This document shows, one piece after another, positions 33,712 through 44,993 of a stretch of 64,000 nt of DNA (the stretch's first letter is position 1; the number at the start of each line of letters is the position of its first letter). Under the pieces are notes generated by a model. The model searched no databases, was not told where the DNA came from, and saw nothing but the letters and a program-made list of their open reading frames with translations. Both the position numbers and the translations under genes were made by a program. The DNA is from Heliocybe sulcata (Eukaryota > Basidiomycota > Agaricomycetes > Gloeophyllales > Gloeophyllaceae): NCBI GenBank assembly GCA_004369045.1, contig ML213503.1:3203697-3267696 (forward strand), in the 5' to 3' direction.

Positions 33712-36160
33712 ATGGGTAACGCCATCAGCAGCTGCTGTGAATCCTGCTGTAAGTCCGTCTTAACGCGTGTGCTCGCTGTCTTGCTCGAACTTTCTCCTTT
33801 TCAGTCCGGTCGCGCAAATCACAGTCCTATGAGCCGTTACTTCTTGAGAACGAGCGGGAGGCCGTAGCCGACTTGCTCCAGTTTCTTGAGAGTACGTCGC
33901 CACATTGCTCACTCTGCTAGCCTAAACGCTAGACGACGTGCTTATAGACAGGACCACGACAAACTTCTTCCAGGGCTCTCCCCTCCAAGCCCTGACCACC
34001 CTCTCTTTCTCGGATAATGTCGACCTACAACGGAGTGCCGCGCTTGCTTTCGCCGAGATCACGGAGAAGGAGGTGCGGCCAGTGGGCAGGGATACCTTGG
34101 ACCCCATTCTCTTCCTCCTCAGCAGCCATGACACGGAGGTCCAGCGAGCAGCCAGCGCTGCACTCGGCAATTTAGCCGTAAACAGTGAGAGGCTCCTTCG
34201 CCCTTCTTTCCGCGAAACTTACGTCTGGCCTAGCCGAGAACAAGTTGCTAATTGTCAAGCTGGGCGGTCTGGAGCCCCTTATTAGGCAGATGCTCAGCCC
34301 GAATGTAGAAGTGCAATGCAATGCAGTGGGGTGCGTGACAAACCTGGCTACGCATGGTATGCATGTTGTCCATAGTGTGCTAGGGGCGTGGAGCTAATAA
34401 CTATCCCTTGATGAAGATGACAACAAGACGAAGATTGCAAAGTCGGGTGCTCTGGTTCCTCTTACGCGGTTGGCGAAGTCGAAGGACATGCGTGTGCAGC
34501 GAAATGCTACAGGAGCGCTTCTGAACATGACACACTCCGGTACGTTGTCATATCATCTTCGTCTGCTGCCAGCGTGAACTAAGCTTTCTCCAGACGAGAA
34601 CCGGCAGCAGCTTGTCAACGCTGGTGCCATCCCCGTCCTCGTGAGCCTACTCAACTCGCCCGACACCGATGTCCAGTACTATTGTACCACTGCTCTCAGT
34701 AATATCGCAGTAGACGGTACGACCATCTTTTCTATTTCTACCGATCTGATTCGATTAGCATTTGCTTTTTTTGTCCACGCCTATATTTAGGCGTCAACCG
34801 GAAGAAGCTAGCGCAGAGCGAACAGAAATTAGTTTCGAGCCTCGTGTCTCTTATGGACAGTTCCAGTTTGAAGGTGCAGTGCCAGGCTGCCCTGGCACTA
34901 CGGAATCTGGCTAGCGATGGTGCGTGACGTCGATCGATCCGTCTTGAGCTTTCGACCCTGACCTTGATTTGTGATTGCAGAGAAATACCAGCTGGAGATC
35001 GTCAAGTGCGACGGTCTAACACCTCTACTCCGGCTCCTCCAGTCGTCATACCTGCCTCTGATCCTCTCTGCTGCCGCATGCGTTCGCAATGTATCCATTC
35101 ACCCACAGAACGAGTCGCCCATCATCGAGGCTGGGTTCCTCCAGCCTCTCATCAACCTTCTTGCATTCAAGGATAACGAGGAAGTGCAGTGCCATGCTAT
35201 CTCGACATTACGGAACTTGGCAGCTTCCTCTGAGAAGAATAAGCTGGCGATTGTAAAGGCGGGCGCTGTGCATAGTATCAAGCAGCTGGTGCTCGAGGTG
35301 CCTATGAACGTGCAGAGTGAGATGACGGCTTGCGTTGCTGTGCTAGCGCTGAGTGGTGAGTAGTAGCATGATATAGTTATGCTAACTTGTCAAGCTGATG
35401 GTACGCTCAAGACGAACTGAAGGGCCAGCTGTTGGAGATGGGCATCTGCGAAGTGCTGATCCCGTTGACGAACTCGCCGAGCTCCGAGGTGCAAGGCAAC
35501 AGTGCCGCTGCTCTCGGTAACCTCTCGTCTAAGGGTGAGTATGCTCGTGCTGTGCTCTGTTATGGTTACTGAACTGGATCTCGCAGACGGTCGGACAGCG
35601 ACGGATGACTACTCTGCTTTCAATGACGTCTGGGAGAAGCCCGAGGGAGGCATGCACCGGTATCTGTACCGATTCCTGACGAGTCCCGATGCGACGTTCC
35701 AGCACATCGCTGTGTGGACTATTGTGCAACTGCTGGAGTCTGGAGGTCAGTGGTTTCATTTATTCGGCACTCCTGCTCATATTGACGTAAATAATTTGTA
35801 GACCCCCAACTCGTCAGCAATATCCGCAGCTCCGACCTTCTCATCCCCAACATCCGCCAGCTCTCACAATCCCGCGGTACCTCGCGCACATCATCCCTGG
35901 GCGGCACGCCCCGGTCGCATCGCTCGCATTCGCAGTCGTATCAGGAGACCGATACGGGCGATGGCGAGATCACGCTGCTGTCCCGGCGGATCTTGGAGTA
36001 CGTCGACGCGGACCTGGACGATGTGGTCGAGAAGGCAGGGCAGAGTATCACGCCGAACGCCGGCGGTGTGCTGTCGGGACAGAGCTACGATGGGAAGGAC
36101 CATGAGGAGCTTAGACGGAGTGTGAGGGAAGCGTTCTCCAGTGGGAGTCGCGGCCGGTGA
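33712..36160 (+). CDS. VAC8: Vacuolar armadillo-repeat protein Vac8
   Basis: Eleven exons: join(33712..33748, 33805..33891, 33948..34184, 34234..34356, 34417..34539, 34594..34716, 34791..34919, 34981..35355, 35412..35534, 35587..35745, 35802..36160), 1875 nt, 624 residues. The start [12 protein letters not shown] has Gly2 for myristoylation and neighbouring Cys residues for palmitoylation, the classic vacuole-membrane anchor. Then follow about eleven armadillo repeats (for example [45 protein letters not shown]) and a Ser-rich C-terminus. Vac8 acts in vacuole inheritance and fusion, nucleus-vacuole junctions and selective autophagy (with Atg13). All ten introns are phase 1, and four exons are exactly 123 nt, one 41-residue repeat each. 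Confidence 0.95.
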
Positions 36161-37351
36161 CCGCGATAGGTGTTGATTGCGATGAACGCTGGGACGTTTT
36201 TCCGCAGACCTGTGTTCTTGTTCGTGGGCAAGTCCGGGTAGATGCCTTCCGGTGCGGATTTGCATTCTTATTCTTGTGTATTATTGTCTATATTCCTATT
36301 CGTCTGCAAGTGGTTTGTTTGTTACGCTGTTTTAACCTATTTTTTCTGCTATTCTCTTTTTTCCCGTTATCGTCGTTCGACAGTCTTGCGTTTTGTTATG
36401 CTGCATGCACAACTGTACCTGCAGTGCGGAGGCACTAGGAGGAATGATACGCTCAATATTATGACGTGTGTGCGTGTGTGTTCCCGGTGTCGTGCTGCGA
36501 TCCTCCATCGTGAAAAACTTCGACAGCGTTGAATGGATCCTGGACCAGCGCAGTATACCTCCCTCGAAGGAGACGCCATAATCCATAGATCTGATCATGC
36601 GCCAAATATTGCAAGTGATGCTCCTGGAGAGCAGCTATTTGACTCGAGAGCTCGAAAGTTTCGGTTTTAGGCAGCACAAACCAGATTAACAGTTCAAATC
36701 GAAATCCGCCGGTCCCATCATTGATATTGAATGCTGAATATTGGGGACCGTGTGTTCGAGCTCGTGTAGATCTCATCAGCCACGAGTCATGTCGTAGCTA
36801 TGGTCCGCGTCGCGAGTTTACCGGATGATATAGCTTGCATTGATACAGCAGCACGATGGAGGAACAGAGGTGCCAACGGAGGTGCGTTGGGCAGACGGCT
36901 CGTGCCAGAGGAGTTGAGACGGAATTCGAATATTTGTACATATCCGTCATTGCAGCACAGCCACCCTGCCAATCTGTCGCTGCAATCTTGAGTTTCGGGA
37001 CCATCTGAGGGCAAAATACTCTGCTTTGTGCTTTTCTAGTCGGGCTTAGGTGCTGGCTGACGACGTTCTATGGCATTGAGGAACTATAAGCAGCGGAGAA
37101 AGGATGTGGAGACAATAATAGGCAGATAGGACAAAATTGGTTACTGCGCCAACACGAGGCTTTTGCTCCGAGCCTCCATCCAACGTTCCGCTTGCGCAAC
37201 CCCCGACCTCATTTAAGGCGTCCCCGTTACGACTCGTTCTTCTCCCTTGTACAATCCTATCCATATCCCGGCTGTGCCGTGGTACATAGACTCATCCGCC
37301 TACTTCTCCCTCCGACTCCTTTTACGAGCGCGTCTTGCGACTTCAGGCAGA
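36161..37351. other. Intergenic, VAC8 3' end to GH16 gene
   Basis: About 1.2 kb. It includes the VAC8 3' UTR (T-rich around 36340-36365) and the GH16 promoter. No gene or repeat recognised. Confidence 0.4.
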
Positions 37352-38858
37352 ATGCAGTTGCCATTCTCCTTGCTCCTTCTCTCGGTTTCTCTGTTAACGT
37401 CTCCGGAGGCCGTATCCGCCAACTTCATCAAGAGAGCCCATGAGACTGCTCTCCGCCACAGCAAAGGCCTGGCGCGGGATCTTCGGGTAGCATTGCAGGG
37501 CATCGGGCAGCCCGCGGGTGCTCTCCTGATACCCCGCGACGTGTCGCCGGCCATTGATGCTGTCGTTCAGAAGGTTTTTTGCGTTAGTCCAACCAAGGGC
37601 AGCGGTGGTGGTCTGGCTGGTTCGGGCTCCGCGTCGGGCGCTCCGTCGGCGACGGTCGGCGTACCCAATCCTAAAGCTACCCCGTCAGCGTCGTCGAACT
37701 GGAAGATGATCCAGTCCTGGGTACGTGGAATATAGTCCTGCTCGTGCAGTGTCTGACTGCCTTGCTCTTACAGCAAGGTCAAAGCTTCTTTGACGGCTGG
37801 GACTTCTGGGATACGGCAGATCCTACAAATGGAATTGTCGACTACCTGAGCCAAAGCGACGCCACGGCTAAAGGCTTGGCCTCTATATCGTCTAGTGGCA
37901 CTGCTCTTATGAAGGTTGACACTACCAACAATCTGTCCTCCAACGCGAATCGCGCCTCCATCCGTATAACCACCCAGGCATCCTGGACGTTGGGTCTCGT
38001 CATCATGGACGCAGTCCACATGCCCACCGGCTGTGGCACATGGCCAGCTTTCTGGAGTAACGGCCCGAACTGGCCTGCGGGAGGCGAGATCGACGTCGTA
38101 GAGGGCGTGAATGACTACACGAACAACCAGGCTACGATACACACAAATCCCGGCTGTTCTATCCCGTCGTTGACAACGGTGCCGGTGAACACCCCTGCGA
38201 CCAATGCCACGATCCAGCAGTCGAGCTTGGATATCACCGGGACATTGGTGGCGACGACCAACTGCGCTGCTGCCGAGACTCAGAACGCAGGATGCGGTAT
38301 CCGCGCGAACACGAATAACTCGTTTGGCACTGGGTTCAATGCGATCAGCGGTGGCGTTTATGCCAGTGCGTATTCATGGTTTCCCATGCGGATTTGTTCC
38401 GGACTAATGACTGTTTTTCTCAGTGCATTGGACGACCGAGCAGATCTCAGTCTACTTCTTCCCTCGATCATCCATCCCCTCAGACATCGCAGCTGGCAAC
38501 CCCGATCCGACCTCGTCGGCGTGGGGAACGCCGATGGCTCTCTGGCCCGCAACAGACTGCAACATGACCCAGTTCTTCTACCAACATGTCGCGATCTTTG
38601 ACACGACGCTCTGTGGGGACTGGGCCAGTGGTGTATGGAACAATGCAGGCGTTCCCGGCCAAGAGCAGAGTTGCGCCCAGCGGACTGGGTACTCGACTTG
38701 TGAAGCGTTTGTGAGGGCCGAGGGGGCTGCTTTTGAGCAAGCTTGTGCGTTTCTTTTTTCAGCGTCTTATGTGGGATGTGTCTTGCTGACTGGTGTCTGT
38801 AGACTGGGAGGTCAATTATGTGAAGGTCTACCAGGAGAAGAACCAGACGTCGTCATAA
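37352..38858 (+). CDS. Secreted glycoside hydrolase family 16 (endo-beta-1,3(4)-glucanase-like)
   Basis: The model is join(37352..37720, 37774..38365, 38424..38744, 38803..38858): 1338 nt, 445 residues. A signal peptide (MQLPFSLLLLSVSLL, cleavage near Ala23) is followed by an unusual ~100-residue region with a Gly/Ser/Ala-Pro linker, then the catalytic fold starting SFFDGWDFWDTADPTNG. The GH16 active site GGEIDVVEG is intact: E228 nucleophile, D230 and E233 acid/base. TGCGTWPAFW upstream and YWEVNYVKVYQ at the end are typical of the fungal laminarinase/MLG1-like subfamily. It probably trims beta-1,3/1,6-glucan of its own or other cell walls. The last exon is 56 nt. Potential N-glycosylation sites (NTT-like, NMT, NQT) are present. 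Confidence 0.9.
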
Positions 38859-39469
38859 GATGCTGGCTCGCTCTTGTGGAACGACCACCCTGACAAATAG
38901 TCCCTCTGCGCCTACTACCCACTAACATACGTTCACGTTCTTACGAACATTCACGACCCATGTACCACCGATCACAGTTCGTGGACACGCACTTAGATTG
39001 TAGGATTTTGGTTATCGGGCTGTCTTGCTGTAATTATTGCGGCCAAATGTAGCAATCTGCTTTGGAGTCTCTGGTTGTATCATTTTTAGCGGATACACTG
39101 TAGAAGGCAGGAGTTTATTTATGTTTACCTAGACATTCATAGATACGCTGGTCTACCCCACCATTTAGTGGAGGTACTATCAATAGCTGTATACTTTACT
39201 GTAGGGCAGATATATACATCCTCGCCCTTTTACTGGGAGATGATCTTGAACGAACATTGATGGTTTCCTCCTCCTCCTCATCCGGGGAACTTTGACATTT
39301 GCCTTTTTCGGCGGAACAGCGCAGGCACGTGACCGCGGTTATGGGAAACGCGACGCGGCTCCGAGCTTCGAACCATCTCAGTTGAACTGTCGGCTTAGCG
39401 TTTTTGACCTATTGACCTTCCGGTCTGACGTTCTCTAGCTCTAGTTGCTGTCTGGGATAGACATGCACT
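38859..39469. other. Intergenic, GH16 to SprT gene
   Basis: About 610 bp, no gene recognised. The last 100 bp before 39470 is a plausible promoter/5' UTR without a clear TATA box. Confidence 0.35.
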
Positions 39470-41830
39470 ATGGGCGAAAGATCTAGGGCAGGAGCTGCCC
39501 CTGAGGTCAGCGCAGGAGCGACACTGCGGCGGCAGTCGTCCTTGCTGGACCTCGACCTTAACGCACCTCCCAACTTACGCAATAAAACTCTCAATGGAAC
39601 GGCCATGCCAGGTGGACCTAGAGTGAGAGCGCTTGTTAGGCATGACTCGAGTAACGAGGTCATACCGGATAGTGAGGAAGAGAGGTGGGTGGCATGGTGT
39701 TTGTCAAGTTGAATGGAATGGTGAACAGAGTTGGCTTTGTCTTACGACTTAGAGTGCGTGCTAGAGAGTCTGTCACGAAGCAGGCGCGTGAGGTGATTGA
39801 GATATCTTCTGACTCTGAGGACGAGCAACCCAGGTATGTGGATCGGGTGGGATATGCAGAGAGTGGGCTCATAAATTTGTACAGACATCGAACAGATAGA
39901 TGTAACAAAGGTATCGATAGGCGGAAGGTTCATCAAATCTCCTCTTCAACAATGCCAGGTGGTTGGCCCGGAGGTTCCTCCGCAGTATCTTCGCGAGTTC
40001 GGACTCCGTTCGTAACTAACCATCACATTCAATTCGGTTTATCGCTTTACTGATGGATTTATATCCGCGCAGAAGGTTCAAGGCTGCTCCGCACGGAGCA
40101 GCATCTGTCTTGCGCAGAGACGACAGCGTAGAGAGTTTGACAACTACACATGTTTCTGATAGCCAAGAGGCGTCTTACCTGAAGCTGCCCAGGAGAGAAT
40201 CCGGGCCAGAAGTCATAGAGTTGACTGACAGCGAGCCTGACTCAGTCAAGGCAAGACCTAAGCCTAGACCGAGGCTGAAGGTCAAGACTGCTGAGCCGAA
40301 GGCTGCTGCTAAGATGCTGCCACTCTTTGCTGATGAAGAGCCATGGGAGGTGGACGATGGGTCCATACTGGTTCTGTACGCTCTCACAGGCTTGTCCAGT
40401 TTCCATGGCTGATGTTGGTACGAACCAGTGACGAGCCCAGGAAAGCTCGGACGCCTCTTCGTAAGAAGACACAGCCTAGCTCTTCAGGTGCTGCTGAACT
40501 TTCTATAAGTATTGCTGCCAAAATACCTCGGAATGCAGCGAAAACGATCAGTCGCATCACTATTGACTCTACCGCGGAGGACCCTCTCTCGATTGCTAGC
40601 CCAGTTCTTCCTCAGATTGCGATACGCACTCCTAGGACACCCAAACAGCCACGAATGACGAAGAAGGCGCAGGCCGAGGCCGAGCAGGCTAAACGGGCTG
40701 CCTATGCGGAGCAGCTCTTTGCGGAACTTAACCATACTGTATTCAAAGACGGGTTACGTGCTGATACGAAGTTGGTGTGGAACACCAGGTTGCTGACGAC
40801 GGCTGGGAAAGCCAGGTGGCATAAGTGCAGGCTGCGTCTTCTCTCTGTGATATTGTTATTGATAAAAGTGGTGCTTAGATCGAGTGATGGAACGAGGACC
40901 TCGTCCATTGAACTCGCTACGAAGATTCTGGATTGTGAAGGCAGGTTATGGCAAGAGAGCTGCCTAGCACCTGATTGACTGACATTCAAAACAGAGCGCA
41001 TCCGACATACGCTATCGCATGAGATGTGCCATCTTGCATGCTGGATCATCGATAATGACAAGGCAGAGGGACATGGTCCGGTATGGAATAAATGGTGAAT
41101 CCAGTCTTTTGGATTTGTGTGACTCTCCTGACAATGCGAGTAGGGCGTGGAAGGTCATGCGATACCGTCCAGATATTGAGATCTCTGTATGACGTCCCTA
41201 GCCCTTTCCCTTGGATGTTTACTCAGCATCTCGTAGAAGAAGCACAACTATGAGATCGTGTATAAGTATGAATGGCGTAAGTTCTTATTGCGGCTCAAAG
41301 TCAACATCTGAATTCAATTTAATCCTGATAGGCTGCGAGAAGTGTTCGAAAATGTAAGTGAACGTGACCTCCATGCAGCGATCCTCGTAACACGGCTTGT
41401 TAGATACGGTAGATTCACGAAATCTATCAAACCTGAAGAATGCGGTGAGTCATCCATTCGATTTACTGGTAAACATGATTATTTCACTGATTTAACCGTC
41501 ATAGTTTGCGGTGCTTGCCAGGAGGGGACTCTGATACCTTTGTTCACTGTCAGAACGAGGGCGCCAAGGACACCGAAGGCAAACGTTGCCAGTGCCATGG
41601 CTGCAGAAAATGGTCGAGGTACGTGCCTCCCAGACTGGCTTTTCAGTCACGCTTTATAACTCCTGTTTCCAGATTCTCCTTGCTCTGTTATTCGTGTTTA
41701 CGACAGTCCACCGGGGACGCCCACTCCGTGCAGCAGAATCAGCGACCGGGATACATTCACTTCTGAAAGCGATACAGTTGATATGGAAATGGCGGAGGTC
41801 ATCAATTCGATGGAGACTGTGGGGATATAG
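39470..41830 (+). CDS. SprT-type metalloprotease (SPRTN/GCNA-like)
   Basis: Twelve exons: join(39470..39684, 39753..39833, 40073..40375, 40429..40824, 40879..40940, 40995..41094, 41144..41186, 41237..41276, 41332..41353, 41404..41444, 41505..41618, 41673..41830), 1575 nt, 524 residues. The first half is acidic and disordered with VIEISSDSEDE- and VIELTDSEPD-type motifs that resemble SUMO-interacting motifs, as in GCNA. The SprT domain starts near AEQLFAELNHTVF and contains the zinc site HEMCH (361-365), then EWRCEKC and VCGAC, a four-Cys zinc ribbon. Such proteases remove DNA-protein crosslinks. Intron 40941-40994 needs a GC donor to keep frame. Intron 39834-40072 is long (239 bp) and may hide another exon. 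Confidence 0.88.
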
Positions 41831-42157
41831 CCGTATGCGTAATTAAAGGGAACCGCGTCCAGACGTCGAGTCCATTGAATATATGCGCTGATTGGTTCCT
41901 CCCGTATCTGATACGCTGGTGTAGGTCGGAAGCGATCCAATACCGTTCGCTGAGGGACTTCTGCTGCGTATCACAGTTTCTATGGTCCCCAGTAGTGCGG
42001 GGACGACGGCTATGGTCGTAAGGAGCCAATAAGAATGTGCCGTATACGCGTGACGTGTTGTACTCGATTAGCGCCGGATCGACCCCGCGTGTCGTTGTCT
42101 CTTCCTTCCTCTCAGAACATCCGGTTGCCCTTTGATTGGCATAAACAGCTCAGCTGC
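41831..42157. other. Intergenic, SprT gene to acetyl-CoA transporter
   Basis: 327 bp, no feature recognised beyond likely 3' UTR and promoter. Confidence 0.35.
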
Positions 42158-44713
42158 ATGTCGACCAACACTCGTTCTTCCCGAAGCCCACAGCCAAGAC
42201 ATCGTCATAAGTCAAATCCAAACAAACGCGTTCCATCGTCTCAAAGCCAGGGGATGGTAAACGCAGACCATGCAATGGCGTCGTCTATGGAAACTGTAGA
42301 AATCTTGCCGCGTACTCCTATTACTGCCCGAACAGCGCGCACCGTGCGCGACCCAGAGGACTGGCCGACCGACAGTGCAGCAGAAAACGATGAGGTGGAG
42401 ATGAGTCTGCTGGGAGACGAGGAGAGACGGAGAGCGGCTGTGGGCACCAATGGTTTGGGAGACGGGCGTGGTGTTGGAGAGAAATCCAGAGAAGGGCGGC
42501 CTCTGTCCAGCAAGGACAAAAACGCCATGGCATTGTTGATTCTGCTCTGTGAGTCTACCGCTGGTCCGACGGTATTGAGTATTGAATGCGCTATGGCGTG
42601 GTGTGCAAGATCTCATCCAGGGCGTACCTGTGAGTTACTTAAAGCTCTCCTGTACTTGGAACTATTTTGACGAATCCTCTGCAGCTGGGGCTGGCATTAG
42701 GTTCGGAGAATAATGCTACAGAGACCCAGGCTTGGTTTGACTCTTTTCCCATCCAGGATCCATGCCTTTCTTGCTTCGAGAGCATTTGTCGTACTCCCAA
42801 CTCGGCGTATTCTCATTAGCGAGCTACCCATATTCCCTGAAACTCCTGTGGTCGCCGATTGTCGACTCAATCTTCCTCCCATCAGTCGGACGGCGGAAGT
42901 CATGGATCATACCAATGCAGATTGTCATTGGATCCATCATGCTGTACATATCGTTCTTCTCGCTTGAGCTCCTTGAAAATGTACGTCATTGTTCATTTGT
43001 CAGTCTGCCTATTCAATAACCTACTTGTTAGCCAGCAGAGAACGTATACCACTTGACTGCGCTATTTCTCTCACTGGTCATTATGTCGGCTACCCAAGGT
43101 ACGTCACAAACTTGCTCTCGACAAGACTCGCTAGTACTGACTCAGATTGTAGACATTGCGGTGGATGGTTTGTTTCTTGGTTGCGGAAGACGGTCACGCC
43201 CACTGATTTCTGTTCTTTCTAGGTTGGGCCCTCACTCTTTTGTCACAAGATAATCTGTCATATGCTTCCACTTGCCAGACCATCGGCCTGAACACGGGCT
43301 TCTTTGCCTCCTTCACGGTATTCCTCGCCTTCAACAGCGAAGCATTTGCGTGAGACCCCTGATCCATATGCGTCGCGTGATGTTTGTTTCTAATGATTCG
43401 CCTAGTGAGAGATGGGGTATTCCTCGGCTCATGCTCGGTACATACCTCAGATTCTGGAGTGTAGTCTGTTACCTTGTCACGATCTGGTTGCTCTTCTTCA
43501 AGAAAGAGGCGAGTCTTTTGACTCAGACGAACTGAATGCATTCGCTGACGCGGCGTCATTTAGGACAAGGAGGACCTCCAGGAAGCGGATATGAACATCA
43601 AGTCTGTTTACAAAAATATCTGGGATATATGCAAACTCAAACGTCCGCCATTACCCTCTACTTATTCGGCCTCTGCCTGACCTGCCGCTCTTTAGATGTT
43701 CAATCTATGCTTATTATGCATCTGTTCGCCAAGATTGGATTCCAGGCAAATGAGGCAGTCACCCAATTGAAAATGGTTGAGAAAGGACTGGGCCGAGAGG
43801 ACCTAGCCATTGCTGTACTCATCGACTTCCCCTTCCAGATTGTTGGAGGATGGTTGGCGGCACGCTGGGCGACTCCTGATAAACCGTTGCGCCCTTGGCT
43901 TTACGCTTTCTGGCCACGCTTGGGGTTCGCACTGATATCGACTCTAATCGTATACTGGTTTCCCAACCCCCCAATATCCCCTGCCTTCTTCGTGTTCCTA
44001 GTGGTCCATACCGTCTTGCAGTCATTCTCTTCGTAGGTCACCTCATTGTCATCGACGGGCAGACTTACGAACTCTCTTCATCTGAATAGGACTATTCAGT
44101 TCGTCGGAATTTCTGCCTTCCATACTCGTATCTCTGATCCCCTTATCGGAGGAACGTACATGACTGTAAGTAATGGGTGATCCTCCATTATTCCCTCGCT
44201 ATTCTGACGGCTGTGACAGCTTTTGAACACGTTCACTAATCTGGGTGGCACCTGGCCTCGCTACTTTGTCCTGAAAGGTATGCCTTCTGTTGTTCACATG
44301 TTGTCCACGTCTTGACGCGGCTGTACTTGCGTAGGCGTGGATATGTTCACCGTGGCGACTTGCAGAGTCCAGGAAGCAGGCGAAGAATTAGCACTGAAAG
44401 GCACGTTCCACTTTAGTCTTCCTTCGTGTCCTGTTATTAAACCTCCAAGCAGCCGCCGAATGTGTGAGTGAACAAGGGAAAGCGCGTTGTGCGGATGTGG
44501 GTGGGGAGTGCATCACAGAGCAGGACGGATACTATTTGGTCTCTGCAATATGTATCGTTTTCGGTGTGCTCTTCTTTGTCTTCTATATTGCACCGACTGC
44601 TAGGAGATTACAAGGTAAGAGGGCTCTTCACCTCGCCTGACTATTCTGCTAGTGCTCACTGGATGACTTCTGCAGCTCTCCCGGTGGCCAGATGGAGAGT
44701 GGCACTCAGATGA
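42158..44713 (+). CDS. Acetyl-CoA transporter AT-1 (SLC33A1 family)
   Basis: Fifteen exons: join(42158..42548, 42610..42629, 42685..42700, 42757..42980, 43032..43098, 43153..43167, 43223..43349, 43406..43508, 43564..43642, 43696..44032, 44090..44165, 44220..44277, 44335..44400, 44453..44614, 44676..44713), 1779 nt, 592 residues. A Ser/Arg-rich cytosolic N-terminus (about 120 residues) precedes a 12-helix MFS-like core. Family motifs are YLIQGVP, LWSPIVDSIF, GRRKSWIIPMQ, TQDIAVDGWAL, NTGFFASFTVFLAFNS, KIGFQANEAVTQLKMVEKG, and the Cys-rich loop before the last helix. AT-1 moves acetyl-CoA into the ER lumen for protein acetylation. Exons of 15, 16 and 20 nt are needed for continuity. Two introns (43509-43563 and 44401-44452) appear to start with GC. 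Confidence 0.92.
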
Positions 44714-44993
44714 GTTCTGTTTACATGGGTTGAGCGTAAAAGATGTAGAATCGGCCGGCCAAAAGTATTTATGTCGAGTACTGAGAAAGAGACCTTTGGG
44801 ATCTCAGATCTGCGCTGCTTTTGCCGCCAAGTTTGACAGAACCGGCCCTCAAGTGAACTCGTGCCCTCTCGCTTTGTGGCTGCTATGAGAATTCTTTCCA
44901 TTTCTCGCTCCCGCTCCGCTACTCTTGCTCCCGCTTGCCACTCGCCTATACACTGTCTGCCACAGCTTACAGCGCTTTTCAAACCTATCAGAA

